Position numbers and translations under genes: made by a program. Shown piece after piece: positions 1 to 8,072 of a stretch of DNA of 64,000 nt (position 1 is the first letter of the stretch; each line of letters begins with the position of its first letter). This stretch comes from Peredibacter starrii (GTDB taxonomy: Bacteria; Bdellovibrionota; Bacteriovoracia; Bacteriovoracales; Bacteriovoracaceae): NCBI RefSeq assembly GCF_034259205.1, contig NZ_CP139487.1, positions 3,038,001 through 3,102,000 of the forward strand. The letters run 5' to 3'. The notes beneath the pieces are model-generated. The model was given only the letters and a program-made list of their open reading frames with translations. It did no database searches and was not told where the DNA came from.

Positions 1-1020
1 ACCAAGCATTAATAGATGAGGAACTTCTTTCTCGGCTCTGTCCGGAGTGAGTTTCGTCACCAGTGCTGCCAATTGGTTGATGAAAGGGATGAAAAGCAAT
101 GTCGCCGTCAAATTAAATAGAGTGTGAGCAAGAGCGATATGCTGGGCCACATAAGGTGCCGATCCATCAGGAGCAATATAGCGGGCGTCCTGAGGAATCA
201 GAGAATTCACGATATCAAAATAATAAGGAAGGATCATGAGCATCACGCAAACACCGAAAACATTGAAAAGCGCGTGAGCTCGTGCCGCTCTTTTAGCATT
301 AACAGTGGCACCAATAGAAGCAAGAATCGCGGTAACTGTTGTTCCAATGTTTTCACCAAGAACTAACGTCACAGCTGTATGATATGGGATGACTCCAGAA
401 GTTGCGAGGGCCATCGTAATCCCCAGCATGGCAGAAGACGATTGAACAATCATCGTGAGTAAACAACCCATCAAGATTGAAGCAATATAAGCGCCGTAAT
501 GCTCGCCAGAGAAATAAGCAATCGAATCTAAAAAGGCCTGATTGTCACGAAGAGGGACAAAGGCGCTCGACATGGTTTGAAGACCAATGAAAACCAGACC
601 CACACCTAGAACAGCGCGGCCCAAATGTTGCCATTTTTCTGATTTTGAAAAAAGACCTGGAATGAAGCCAAGACCAACAAGAAGAAGTCCGTATTTGTCG
701 ACTTTGATGGAGATGATCCAACCCGTGATTGTGGTACCAATATTAGCACCGAAAATGACCCCAATCGCTTGGGTCAAATTCATAAGACCGGCGTTTACGA
801 AACCCACGGTCATAACAGTTGTGACAGAAGAAGACTGAATAATACAAGTAACTAGTAGCCCTACTCCAACCGCCATAAACCGGTTAGAAGTGATGGAATT
901 AATAATCTTCCGAATCACGTCTCCGGCCACCGCTTGCAGACCATCAGACATGAATTTCATTCCGAAGAAGAAAATCCCAAGGCCCCCTAACAGGGTGTAA
1001 ATAATAGTAAATGCTTCCAT
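1..1020 (-). CDS. Na+/phosphate cotransporter family protein (partial, 3' end outside window)
   Basis: Integral inner-membrane protein of the Na/Pi-cotransporter (NptA/PNaS) family, which imports phosphate with sodium. Reading the minus strand from the ATG at 1018-1020 gives 340 open codons running off the window edge. The N-terminus is a glycine-rich hydrophobic segment (LLGGLGIFFFGMKFM), followed by the family hallmark QSSSVTT and the repeat-like GANIGTTITGW, both typical of the inverted Na/Pi repeats. A good ribosome site, AGGAG, lies 5-6 nt upstream of this ATG, supporting the start. The visible end (around LVTKLTPDRAEKEVPHL) is where the membrane part of the family usually gives way to a PhoU-like cytoplasmic tail, which cannot be seen here. 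The ion and substrate are inferred from the family. Confidence 0.85.
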   Translation of the reverse strand, partial: MEAFTIIYTLLGGLGIFFFGMKFMSDGLQAVAGDVIRKIINSITSNRFMAVGVGLLVTCIIQSSSVTTVMTVGFVNAGLMNLTQAIGVIFGANIGTTITGWIISIKVDKYGLLLVGLGFIPGLFSKSEKWQHLGRAVLGVGLVFIGLQTMSSAFVPLRDNQAFLDSIAYFSGEHYGAYIASILMGCLLTMIVQSSSAMLGITMALATSGVIPYHTAVTLVLGENIGTTVTAILASIGATVNAKRAARAHALFNVFGVCVMLMILPYYFDIVNSLIPQDARYIAPDGSAPYVAQHIALAHTLFNLTATLLFIPFINQLAALVTKLTPDRAEKEVPHLLMLG

Positions 1021-1042
1021 CAACTCTCCTTCACAGCGTTCT

Positions 1043-1309
1043 CTAATCAACCCAGATGGCAAAAGCTATGGGAATTAAAATGTAGAGAATGGTATCTCGA
1101 ATCAAATAAAATAAAAAAAAGTAAACAAATGCCTTGGGCCCTTTTAGAAACAGCTTTTCCAGCCCCAAATATTGGGCCTTTTTAGACATGGCCACCATGA
1201 ATTTGGTTTTGCCATAGTGCTTAACAAAAAAAGATATAGCTCCATCAACCCTCTTATCGAAGGCCAAAAAGCGTGATTTCAACCAATTTGTCATAGGCTG
1301 TTTTTCCAA
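1043..1309 (-). CDS. small membrane protein of unknown function
   Basis: An 88 aa protein ending 22 nt before the Na/Pi cotransporter gene on the same strand, so probably cotranscribed with it. The first 55 residues are basic and polar (rich in Lys and Arg) and the last 30 form one hydrophobic stretch (YFFLFYLIRDTILYILIPIAFAIW), interrupted by an Arg-Asp pair, so one or two membrane passes are possible. I do not recognise a family. Context suggests an accessory of the transporter or an unrelated small inner-membrane protein. The start is the first ATG; a second Met at residue 6 is possible. Confidence 0.55.
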   Translation of the reverse strand: MEKQPMTNWLKSRFLAFDKRVDGAISFFVKHYGKTKFMVAMSKKAQYLGLEKLFLKGPKAFVYFFLFYLIRDTILYILIPIAFAIWVD

Positions 1310-1458
1310 AAGGTGAAGAGATTAGCAAAGATGAGATAAAGTGTTTGTGAAGAATGTGTCAAGAAACCTGAGCTCGATAAATTTTAATTGGCCCGGATTT
1401 TTTCCCATATTTTGATCGCTTATGACACTTCTATGACAAAAATCTGGCCAAAAAATCT

Positions 1459-1464
1459 TAAGAT
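1459..1464 (+). promoter_or_regulatory. -10-like element for hemA, possibly leaderless
   Basis: The hexamer TAAGAT ends exactly six bases before the hemA ATG, and the codon just upstream of the ATG is an in-frame stop (TAG). No Shine-Dalgarno sequence is visible. The same TAAGAT-N6-ATG arrangement occurs at 63043-63057. An ATGACA at 1433-1438 could be a -35 box but the 20 nt spacer is long. Inferred to be a promoter giving a leaderless mRNA. Confidence 0.4.
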
Positions 1465-1470
1465 TAGCCC

Positions 1471-2403
1471 ATGTTAAATCGCCTCCAGCTCTGGAACTTT
1501 GAATCAGGTAAGCTCAACAATGATGAGCTGGCCAGTCATGCATTTGTACTCCGTACATGCCAGCGCACACTCGTTTTAGCATATGATATCTACCCTTTTC
1601 ACCACGAAAAACTTCCCGAGCACGCATTGGTTGAAGGTCAGGACGCTTACTTATTTCTGCTGGAAACAATTTGTGGTCTTAAAAGTAAACTTATAGGTGA
1701 AAATGAAATCGTGGGCCAGTTCAAAGAAGCGTACAAAATCTACGCCTCTTCGACCCTGAAAGACACGAAACTTCTTCTAATCCTGGAAAAGCTTTTCAAA
1801 GACGCCAAAGAAATCCGCACTCAGTACTTGATCGGTATTTCTCAAAAGACCTACGCTTCTCTTACTCGCAGACACCTCATCTCTCGCGCAAAAGCTAAGC
1901 ATGTTGTGGTCATTGGCTCTGGGGCCATGGCGGAAGACCTTATCAATCAATTTAAGAAAAAAGCTCAGATTACAATCTGTGCCCGTAACGCTGAACGAGT
2001 GGCAGAACTTGCTAATACTCACGGCTTGAATATCATTCCTTGGGAAAACCGAGATATTCTTGTCACTGAGCCGTTTATTGCCAATACCGTTGGTGCGAAC
2101 TCAGTTCTTTTCGATGAACACTTCTTCCATACCTGGTCGAAGCTTGAAAATCGTCTGTTCGTTGACCTTGGTGCCCCTTCTACAATCAAGACGCCACTTA
2201 CTTTCGAAGAGGGTGTTGTGCGTCTAGATGATATCTTTTCTGAAGGCGCAGTGATTGAGAGTCAAAAACAAGCTCAGATCGCTCTCGCTAAAGCTGCGAT
2301 GCTTTCACTCACGATGAAGCGTCAGTCACTTTTCCAAGAAAAATTCGGCACTTCTTCTACCCTTATCACTCCTCAAATCAATGCGGACGTGAGATACCTC
2401 TAG
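1471..2403 (+). CDS. hemA: glutamyl-tRNA reductase (short form)
   Basis: Catalyses NADPH-dependent reduction of glutamyl-tRNA to glutamate-1-semialdehyde, the first committed step of C5-pathway tetrapyrrole synthesis, in the cytoplasm. Seen: the catalytic cysteine in LRTCQRT (Cys30; family consensus STCNRTE), the conserved GENEIVGQFKEAY segment (about 76-88), and a Rossmann nucleotide site VVVIGSGAMAE (145-155). At 310 aa it is shorter than the usual 400-430 aa. The first strand before the active site is trimmed and the C-terminal dimerisation helix is reduced. An upstream in-frame stop rules out a longer N-terminus. It is the first gene of a hem operon; hemCD starts 5 nt after its stop. The identity is supported by the motifs and by hemC and hemL beside it. 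Confidence 0.85.
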   Translation: MLNRLQLWNFESGKLNNDELASHAFVLRTCQRTLVLAYDIYPFHHEKLPEHALVEGQDAYLFLLETICGLKSKLIGENEIVGQFKEAYKIYASSTLKDTKLLLILEKLFKDAKEIRTQYLIGISQKTYASLTRRHLISRAKAKHVVVIGSGAMAEDLINQFKKKAQITICARNAERVAELANTHGLNIIPWENRDILVTEPFIANTVGANSVLFDEHFFHTWSKLENRLFVDLGAPSTIKTPLTFEEGVVRLDDIFSEGAVIESQKQAQIALAKAAMLSLTMKRQSLFQEKFGTSSTLITPQINADVRYL

Positions 2404-2407
2404 TACT

Positions 2408-3931
2408 ATGACCACTTACAAAATCGGCACACGCGGGTCACTTCTAGCAGTGACACAATCTACTCTTATGAAGAACGAACTTGAGCGCATTTCCGGCGAG
2501 AAGTTCGAACTTGTTTTGATCAAAACTCAAGGTGATCAAATTACCAATAAACCTTTGTGGCAATTAGAAGGAAAAGACTTCTTCACAAAAGAATTGGATG
2601 AAGCTCTCCTTGCTGGCGAAGTTGATCTCGTTATTCACTCATACAAAGATCTTGGTTCTGAACGTCCGGCAGGGATTAAACTAGCGGCCGTAACAGAAAG
2701 AAGATTTGCTCACGATATTCTTTTGATTCCTCAGAAGAACGTTGATGCTCTTAAAAACTGGAGTGGAGATTTTATCGTAGGAACTTCTTCTCCAAGAAGA
2801 ATTGTGAATCTTACTCGATCACTCAATGAATACATTCCAGGCAAACCGACGATCAAGTGTGAGACCCTTCGTGGGAACATCAATACTCGTATCAAGAAAC
2901 TTCAGGATGGCCAGTATCACGCCATCACTCTTGCTTTGGCGGGAATTGAGCGCCTTGCTCACACTGAAAAATCTCACGCTGAACTTTCTGAGCTTCTTGC
3001 TGGTATGAACTATCTGGTTCTTCCTCAAAGCACCTTCCCTTCTGCTGCTTCTCAAGGCGCACTCGGAATTGAAATGCAGGAAGGCCGTAATGATGGTGGA
3101 AAACTTTTTGGATACATTTCAAAACTTGCTCACCCTCGTACAGTAGAAGAAGTTTATCGTGAAAGAAAGGCCTTCAAAGAATATGGCGGTGGCTGCCACT
3201 TAGCGGTTGGTATTCACGTAAGACAAATTGGCGACACTTTCCTTAACGTTCACGCTGGTGAAGTTGATGGAAAGCGCATTGATAAAAAGTGGCTTGAGAA
3301 TTCAAACCACCCGAAAGTTACTGGAAAACTTTTTGTAGGTCTTCCTTTTGGATCAGAACCTGGCATCGTTTATGACGAATATCTTGAGAAGAAACCAGAA
3401 GCAAAACAACTGACACTTGATAAGAAGCACTTGTTTGTGACTTCTCGCTACTGTGTCGATACTTTGAAGAATTCAACTAAGCCTCAAGGTCTCTGGGCCG
3501 CAGGTACTAAGTCTCTGCGTGATCTTGTTGCCCAAGGTTTCTGGGTCAACGGAACTTCTGATAGCTTAGGCACGGATGATCTGGTTGCACTTAAATCTTC
3601 GAAGGCCTTGAAGATCATTCATCCGCACCTGGATGAATCATGGAACGTTCTTACTCACCATATGGGCACATCAGATCTGGGTGAAGTGATTGGTTGCTAC
3701 GAGCGCGTGGAAAAACATGTGACTCCAGAATATCACCAGAAACTCAAAGAAGTGGGTGCTTGTTATTGGACAAGCTTTCCGCAATATCAGGCCTTCATGC
3801 TGAAGTTCCCTGAGCTTTCTCATGCTCACCACTTCTGTGGTCTGGGCAAAACATGGCAAGAATTTCAAAAGGCAGGGGTGCGAGTTCACACTGTCGCTTC
3901 GATGGAAGAGTTTTACTCATTAGGAAAATAA
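2408..3931 (+). CDS. hemC: fused porphobilinogen deaminase / uroporphyrinogen-III synthase-like protein
   Basis: The N-terminal ~315 residues are hydroxymethylbilane synthase, which polymerises four porphobilinogens. GTRGSLLAVTQS opens the protein, HSYKDL (78-82) holds the catalytic Asp81, TLRGNINTR (153-161) binds substrate, and GGGCHLAVG carries Cys263 for the dipyrromethane cofactor. Residues ~338-507 resemble the C-terminal part of uroporphyrinogen-III synthase (HemD): HLFVTSRYCVDTL opens it and CGLGKTWQEFQKAGVRVHTV matches the family's terminal glycine-rich helix. That second domain is about 170 aa, shorter than free-standing HemD (about 250), so it may be minimal or degenerate. No separate hemD is visible in the window. 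hemL begins 1 nt after its stop, so translation is probably coupled. Confidence 0.88.
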   Translation: MTTYKIGTRGSLLAVTQSTLMKNELERISGEKFELVLIKTQGDQITNKPLWQLEGKDFFTKELDEALLAGEVDLVIHSYKDLGSERPAGIKLAAVTERRFAHDILLIPQKNVDALKNWSGDFIVGTSSPRRIVNLTRSLNEYIPGKPTIKCETLRGNINTRIKKLQDGQYHAITLALAGIERLAHTEKSHAELSELLAGMNYLVLPQSTFPSAASQGALGIEMQEGRNDGGKLFGYISKLAHPRTVEEVYRERKAFKEYGGGCHLAVGIHVRQIGDTFLNVHAGEVDGKRIDKKWLENSNHPKVTGKLFVGLPFGSEPGIVYDEYLEKKPEAKQLTLDKKHLFVTSRYCVDTLKNSTKPQGLWAAGTKSLRDLVAQGFWVNGTSDSLGTDDLVALKSSKALKIIHPHLDESWNVLTHHMGTSDLGEVIGCYERVEKHVTPEYHQKLKEVGACYWTSFPQYQAFMLKFPELSHAHHFCGLGKTWQEFQKAGVRVHTVASMEEFYSLGK

Positions 3932-3932
3932 T

Positions 3933-5192
3933 ATGAATAACAAAGAGCTTTTCGAAAAATCACTTAAATATGTTCCAGGTGGAGTTCATTCACCAGTTCG
4001 TTCTTTTAAAGGTCTTCACACGACTCCACGTTTTGTAAATCGTGGTAAGGGTGCTTTCATTTGGGACGAAGAAGGCAAAGATTATATCGATTTCTGTATG
4101 AGCTTCGGACCACTTATTCACGGTCACCAGGATCCGGAAATCAAAGAGGCAATCATCAAGGCCCTTGATAATGGTTGGACCTTCGGCGCTTGTGAGAAAT
4201 ATTCTCTAGAGCTTGCTGAATATATCGTTAATAAGATTTCATTCATCGAGCAGATTCGTTTCGTGAACTCTGGAACAGAAGCAGTTATGACGGCGATCCG
4301 TCTAGCTCGCGGTGTAACTGGTCGTTCAAAGATTATTAAGTTCAATGGTTGTTACCACGGTCACACGGATTCAATGCTTATCAAAGCTGGTTCAGGTCTG
4401 GCCGGTGAAGCTGAAGCATCTTCAAAAGGTGTGACGAAGCATCAGGCAGAAGACACTCTTATCTGCGAACTTGGTGACCTTAATGAAGTAAAAGAAGTGT
4501 TCGAGCGCTTCCCTACTAATATCGCCGCTATTTTCATTGAGCCACTTCCGGCCAACAATGGTCTTCTTGTTCAGTCACAAGAATTCCTTCAAGGTCTACG
4601 TGACCTTTGTACGAAGTATGGTGCAATGCTGGTGTTCGATGAAGTTATTTCTGGTTTCAGAATTGGTTTCGGGGGTATGAGCGAGAAGACAGGGATTCAC
4701 CCTGATATCGTGACTTACGGTAAAATTATCGGTGGTGGTATGCCAGTGGGTGCAATTGCCGGTAAAAAACAAGTGATGGAATTCCTGGCACCAATCGGTC
4801 CGGTTTACCAAGCGGGAACTCTTTCTGGTAACCCAGTTGCTATGGCAGCGGGTCTCGTGAACCTTAAAAAATTAACTCCAGAAGCTTACGTAAAACTAGA
4901 GAACAACACGAAAAATGTTGTCGCTCTTATGAAAGACTGGATGGATAAGAACGGTTTCGAAGATTACCAGACTATTCAGTATGGTTCTCTCTTCTACCCG
5001 ATCTCTAACCACAATAAATTAACAAAGATCGGTGACCTTCCGGCGAATATGAACGAGCGCTTTAAAAAGCTATTCGAAATCATGCTGAACAAAGGCATCT
5101 ACCTTGCTCCAAACGCTTACGAAGTGGGCTTTGGTTCTCTTGCTCACGATGAAAAAGTGCAGGAAGAAATGAAACGGAGATTATGGACGTAA
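3933..5192 (+). CDS. hemL: glutamate-1-semialdehyde 2,1-aminomutase
   Basis: PLP-dependent cytoplasmic enzyme that converts glutamate-1-semialdehyde, the HemA product, into 5-aminolevulinate. The 419 aa length is normal. Visible family signatures are GGVHSPVRSF (16-25), FVNSGTEAVMTAIRLAR (PLP phosphate region, 110-126), NGCYHGHTD (138-146), FDEVISGFR (235-243) and the PLP lysine in TYGKIIGGGMPVGA (Lys264). It follows hemCD by a single base and its last 10 bases overlap the sensor-kinase gene. A HemA-HemL pair means this organism makes ALA from glutamate. The hemB step is not encoded in the window. Confidence 0.95.
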   Translation: MNNKELFEKSLKYVPGGVHSPVRSFKGLHTTPRFVNRGKGAFIWDEEGKDYIDFCMSFGPLIHGHQDPEIKEAIIKALDNGWTFGACEKYSLELAEYIVNKISFIEQIRFVNSGTEAVMTAIRLARGVTGRSKIIKFNGCYHGHTDSMLIKAGSGLAGEAEASSKGVTKHQAEDTLICELGDLNEVKEVFERFPTNIAAIFIEPLPANNGLLVQSQEFLQGLRDLCTKYGAMLVFDEVISGFRIGFGGMSEKTGIHPDIVTYGKIIGGGMPVGAIAGKKQVMEFLAPIGPVYQAGTLSGNPVAMAAGLVNLKKLTPEAYVKLENNTKNVVALMKDWMDKNGFEDYQTIQYGSLFYPISNHNKLTKIGDLPANMNERFKKLFEIMLNKGIYLAPNAYEVGFGSLAHDEKVQEEMKRRLWT

Positions 5193-6106
5193 ATAAGACC
5201 CGCCGTTGGTTTTATGGTCTGACTCTTCTATGGGTCTTTATGCTCCTGGGTCTTGGGAGTTGGTGGCTCTTTCTCGTTTTTAAACTCCACTCCACGATGA
5301 GTGAACTCAATTTACCGGAACTCGGCTCTCAGAGCCGATTTCTGAATATGATGAGGTGGGAAGGTACATTCTTCTTCATCTTTCTGGTTCTCTTGGGTGG
5401 ATCACTCTTCCTCATGTATTTCCGTGACATGAAAAAGTCTAAGGCCATGCAGGCCTTCTTCTCTTCTCTGTCCCATGAACTTAAAACCCCACTGGCGAGT
5501 ATGCGCCTTCAGGCAGAAGTGATTAAGGACATGATCGAGGATGAAACTCACGATCATGATACTTTATCGAATCTTACGAAACGTTTAATTGAAGACACTC
5601 ACAAGCTTGAATCTGAACTTGAGAAAAGTCTTCAGCTTTCACGTATTGAACAAGATGCACCTCTTACTCTCGTGCCAGTGAGTATTGAACGCTTCATTAA
5701 ACGTCAGGAACAAAAGCTTCAGTCTCCACTTAAGGTGGAGCTCAAGATGGACATGGACGCAAGAGAAGTCATGGCGGATGAACTTGCCTTGAATCTTATT
5801 TTCAGAAACCTTTTCGAAAATACTCTTCGTCATAACAAAGACACGAAGCAAGTTTCAATTGCTTGTCGAAAGCATGGTCCTTGTGTGGAAATTACTTACG
5901 ATGATCATGGAAAGAAATTCACGGGGGACATGAATCTTCTAGGAAGCCTTTTCTATAAATTTGAATCAAGTAAGGGCTCTGGGATCGGACTTTATCTCAT
6001 CAAGAACCTTATGCGAAAGATGCAAGGTCAGCTTGAGATCTTGAATGCAGACCGCTTAAAATTTCGTCTGACTTTCTTAGCACCAACAGGAGAAACCGAT
6101 GTCTGA
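5183..6106 (+). CDS. membrane sensor histidine kinase in heme operon
   Basis: Two-component sensor kinase of 307 aa. Two hydrophobic segments (about 11-33 and 61-80) bracket a short ~27-residue loop, too small for a typical periplasmic sensor domain, so it may sense a membrane signal or a partner protein. The phosphoacceptor box is SSLSHELKTPLASMR (His98), with the N box around NLIFRNLFENTLRHN (Asn213) and a G2 box GSGIGLYLIKN (265-275). The G1 box is weak (DDHGKKF). It overlaps hemL by 10 nt and the response regulator by 8 nt, so it is translationally coupled to both. Its place among heme genes suggests a response to heme or an intermediate, or to redox or iron; this is inference only. Confidence 0.88.
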   Translation: MDVNKTRRWFYGLTLLWVFMLLGLGSWWLFLVFKLHSTMSELNLPELGSQSRFLNMMRWEGTFFFIFLVLLGGSLFLMYFRDMKKSKAMQAFFSSLSHELKTPLASMRLQAEVIKDMIEDETHDHDTLSNLTKRLIEDTHKLESELEKSLQLSRIEQDAPLTLVPVSIERFIKRQEQKLQSPLKVELKMDMDAREVMADELALNLIFRNLFENTLRHNKDTKQVSIACRKHGPCVEITYDDHGKKFTGDMNLLGSLFYKFESSKGSGIGLYLIKNLMRKMQGQLEILNADRLKFRLTFLAPTGETDV

Positions 6107-6794
6107 ACTATCGCTTCTCTTAGTTGAGGATGAAGCTAACTTGGGTCAAACCCTTCGCGATTATCTTCGTTCAAAGAAATTCAATGTGGATCTCGCGGCC
6201 ACATGTGCGGAAGCGCGTGTGAAGTTCGCTCAGATGAGGCCCGCGATTGCGATTCTAGATATTGGTCTACCAGATGGAGATGGAATTTCTCTAGCTCGTG
6301 AATTCAGAAAGCTTAGTAAAGAATGCGTGCTGCTTTTCTGTACTGCTCTTAACGACCCAACTCTTCGTGTGGAAGGTCTGGAGCTTGGTGCGGAAGATTA
6401 CGTCACTAAACCGTTTGAGCTTAAAGAACTCACTCTAAGACTTGATCGCATTTTAAAATCACGACAAATCACTCTCCATAATCCGGACGAATATCGTTAC
6501 GGGAAACTGGTTTTCTGGCCCAAGCGTTTTGAGATTCAGGATGCTGACGGACATATCTCATCTCTAGGTCAGAAAGAATGCGCCATTTTGGAACTCTTAA
6601 TTGAGAAGAAAAACGAAGTGGTGTCTCGTGACGAGATGATTGAAAAAATCTGGGGAGAAAACAGCTTCCCGACTAACAGAACTATCGACAACTACATTGT
6701 TAAACTCCGGAAATGGGCGGACTCAGATACATCTCAGGTCCAAATCACATCCGTGAGAGGCATTGGCTATAAATTAGAATGGAAAGGACATTAA
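6099..6794 (+). CDS. OmpR/PhoB-type response regulator in heme operon
   Basis: DNA-binding response regulator of 231 aa, partner of the kinase it overlaps. The receiver domain shows the acidic pair (VEDE, 9-12), phosphoacceptor Asp54 in AILDIGLPDGDG, a switch Thr near 82 (FCTALND) and Lys104 in VTKPFELKEL. The C-terminal half is a winged-helix effector: LGQKECAILELLIEKKNEVVSR, then the recognition region TNRTIDNYIVKLRKW and the wing VRGIGYKLEW. The stop codon TAA is directly followed by the hemE ATG. It probably acts on its own hem operon or on heme-related targets, but no binding sites could be identified. Confidence 0.92.
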   Translation: MSELSLLLVEDEANLGQTLRDYLRSKKFNVDLAATCAEARVKFAQMRPAIAILDIGLPDGDGISLAREFRKLSKECVLLFCTALNDPTLRVEGLELGAEDYVTKPFELKELTLRLDRILKSRQITLHNPDEYRYGKLVFWPKRFEIQDADGHISSLGQKECAILELLIEKKNEVVSRDEMIEKIWGENSFPTNRTIDNYIVKLRKWADSDTSQVQITSVRGIGYKLEWKGH

Positions 6795-7817
6795 ATGGAC
6801 ATCTTTGAAAACCGCGGATCAACACTTCCAGTATGGTTCATGCGCCAAGCGGGCCGTTATCACTCACACTATCAGGGAATCAAAAAGAACTCTGATTTCA
6901 TGACTATGTGTAAAAATCCGGAGCTTGCTTGTGAAGTAACTCTCGGGCCTATCCAGGACTTCGGTTTTAATGCCGCCATCCTTTTTTCTGATCTATTGTT
7001 CCCACTTGAACAATTAGGCATGGGTCTTTCTTATCACTCTGGTCCACCAACTCTAGAATGGCACCTGCAATCAAAAGAAGACATCCAAAAGCTAAAACTA
7101 AAAGCTCCAGGTGAAGAGTTTTATAAATTCCAAGGCGAAGCTTGTAAGCTTCTTCGTGAACGTCTTCCAAAAGACGTAACACTACTTGGTTTCGTGGGTG
7201 CGCCTTTCACGCTTTATACATATGCAGTTGAAGGTTCTCACGCCGGAAATCTTGTTTCAGCAAAACAAGGTCTATTCGACGGTCGCTTCGAAGCATTCTG
7301 TAATATCTTGATGCCAGAACTTCTGAAAGAAATGCTTATGCAAGCAAACAATGGTGCTCAAGCGGTTGCTCTATTTGATACAGCAGCTGGTGAACTTTGT
7401 GTGGCCGACTATAAGGAATTCATCGTTCCTAAAATCACAGCTCTTCTAAAAGAGTTCAAAGCAAAGTCTCCAAAGACGAAAGTGATTTACTACTCTAAGC
7501 ACACTCAAGCGGGCTTCATTAAGGCCCTTGATCTCACAAACATTGATGTTATCGGTGTTGATTGGAGATGTGATTTAGTTGAGATCCAAAAGCTTCTTCC
7601 TCCACATTGCTTCATTCAAGGAAACCTTGATCCAGCTTGGTTACACCTTCCGAATGAAATCATGCTGAAGAAAGCAGCAGCTTACTATCAGGACCTTCGT
7701 GACAGAGGTTTAGATTTTAAACGTTGGGTAGCGGGTCTAGGTCATGGTGTTCTTATTCAGACGCCAGAAGAGAACGTAAGAACCCTGGTAAAACTGATCC
7801 AAACACAAAAAATTTAG
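6795..7817 (+). CDS. hemE: uroporphyrinogen decarboxylase
   Basis: Decarboxylates uroporphyrinogen III to coproporphyrinogen III in the cytoplasm, the step after the HemC/HemD reactions encoded upstream. The length of 340 aa is typical. Conserved motifs are PVWFMRQAGRY near the N-terminus (substrate-binding arginines), LFSDLLFPLEQLGMG with the catalytic aspartate region, GFVGAPFTLYTYAVEG, and the closing IQGNLDPAWL and GLGHGVLIQTPEENV. It starts on the base after the response regulator stop, so it is the last gene of the hemA-hemCD-hemL-kinase-regulator-hemE operon. No terminator is obvious right after it; the next hairpin is at 8048. Confidence 0.95.
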   Translation: MDIFENRGSTLPVWFMRQAGRYHSHYQGIKKNSDFMTMCKNPELACEVTLGPIQDFGFNAAILFSDLLFPLEQLGMGLSYHSGPPTLEWHLQSKEDIQKLKLKAPGEEFYKFQGEACKLLRERLPKDVTLLGFVGAPFTLYTYAVEGSHAGNLVSAKQGLFDGRFEAFCNILMPELLKEMLMQANNGAQAVALFDTAAGELCVADYKEFIVPKITALLKEFKAKSPKTKVIYYSKHTQAGFIKALDLTNIDVIGVDWRCDLVEIQKLLPPHCFIQGNLDPAWLHLPNEIMLKKAAAYYQDLRDRGLDFKRWVAGLGHGVLIQTPEENVRTLVKLIQTQKI

Positions 7818-7908
7818 TCCTCTTTACGGGAGCTTAGGAAGTTACAATTTGTTACACATTCCTTGCACGATCCCATGTTAAGATTGGATTACAGCCATGG
7901 AGGTACGT

Positions 7909-8040
7909 ATGAATAAAATTCTTTTGGCCCTATTTGTTTGTGTATTTTCAGTCGGTGCTCTTGCCTGCGGAGGCAATGGTGCTAAAGACAAAGATGAAGA
8001 GAAAAAGTTATTTGAAACCACGATGATTCGACCGGTTTAA
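7909..8040 (+). CDS. 43 aa exported peptide
   Basis: A short ORF with a very strong ribosome site (GGAGG at 7899-7903) ahead of its ATG. The product begins with a signal peptide, MNKILLALFVCVFSVGALAC, and could be a lipoprotein: the GALAC sequence fits a lipobox with Cys20. After it come only about 23 residues, highly charged (KDKDEEKK) and ending in MIRPV. A TAAGAT -10-like element sits at 7879-7884, about 7 nt upstream of a plausible transcription start. The stop is followed after 7 nt by a strong terminator. Function unknown; small lipoproteins of this type may act in the envelope. Confidence 0.6.
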   Translation: MNKILLALFVCVFSVGALACGGNGAKDKDEEKKLFETTMIRPV

Positions 8041-8047
8041 AATCGAA

Positions 8048-8072
8048 GGGGCCTTTAAGGCCCCTTTTTTTT
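8048..8072. terminator. strong intrinsic terminator (serves + strand; overlaps the end of the S74 gene)
   Basis: GC-rich inverted repeat GGGGCCT / AGGCCCC with a three-base loop, followed by eight T on the plus strand. It terminates the 43 aa peptide gene. The stop codon and last lysine, glycine and proline codons of the minus-strand fibre gene (from 8055) lie inside the hairpin. Confidence 0.85.

Noticed and set aside
1371-1380. CTCGATAA, resembling the sigma-28 -10 box
   Set aside because: It lies on the plus strand upstream of hemA with no TAAA at 14-16 nt and has a C at the first position, so it does not fit the set seen at the fibre genes.
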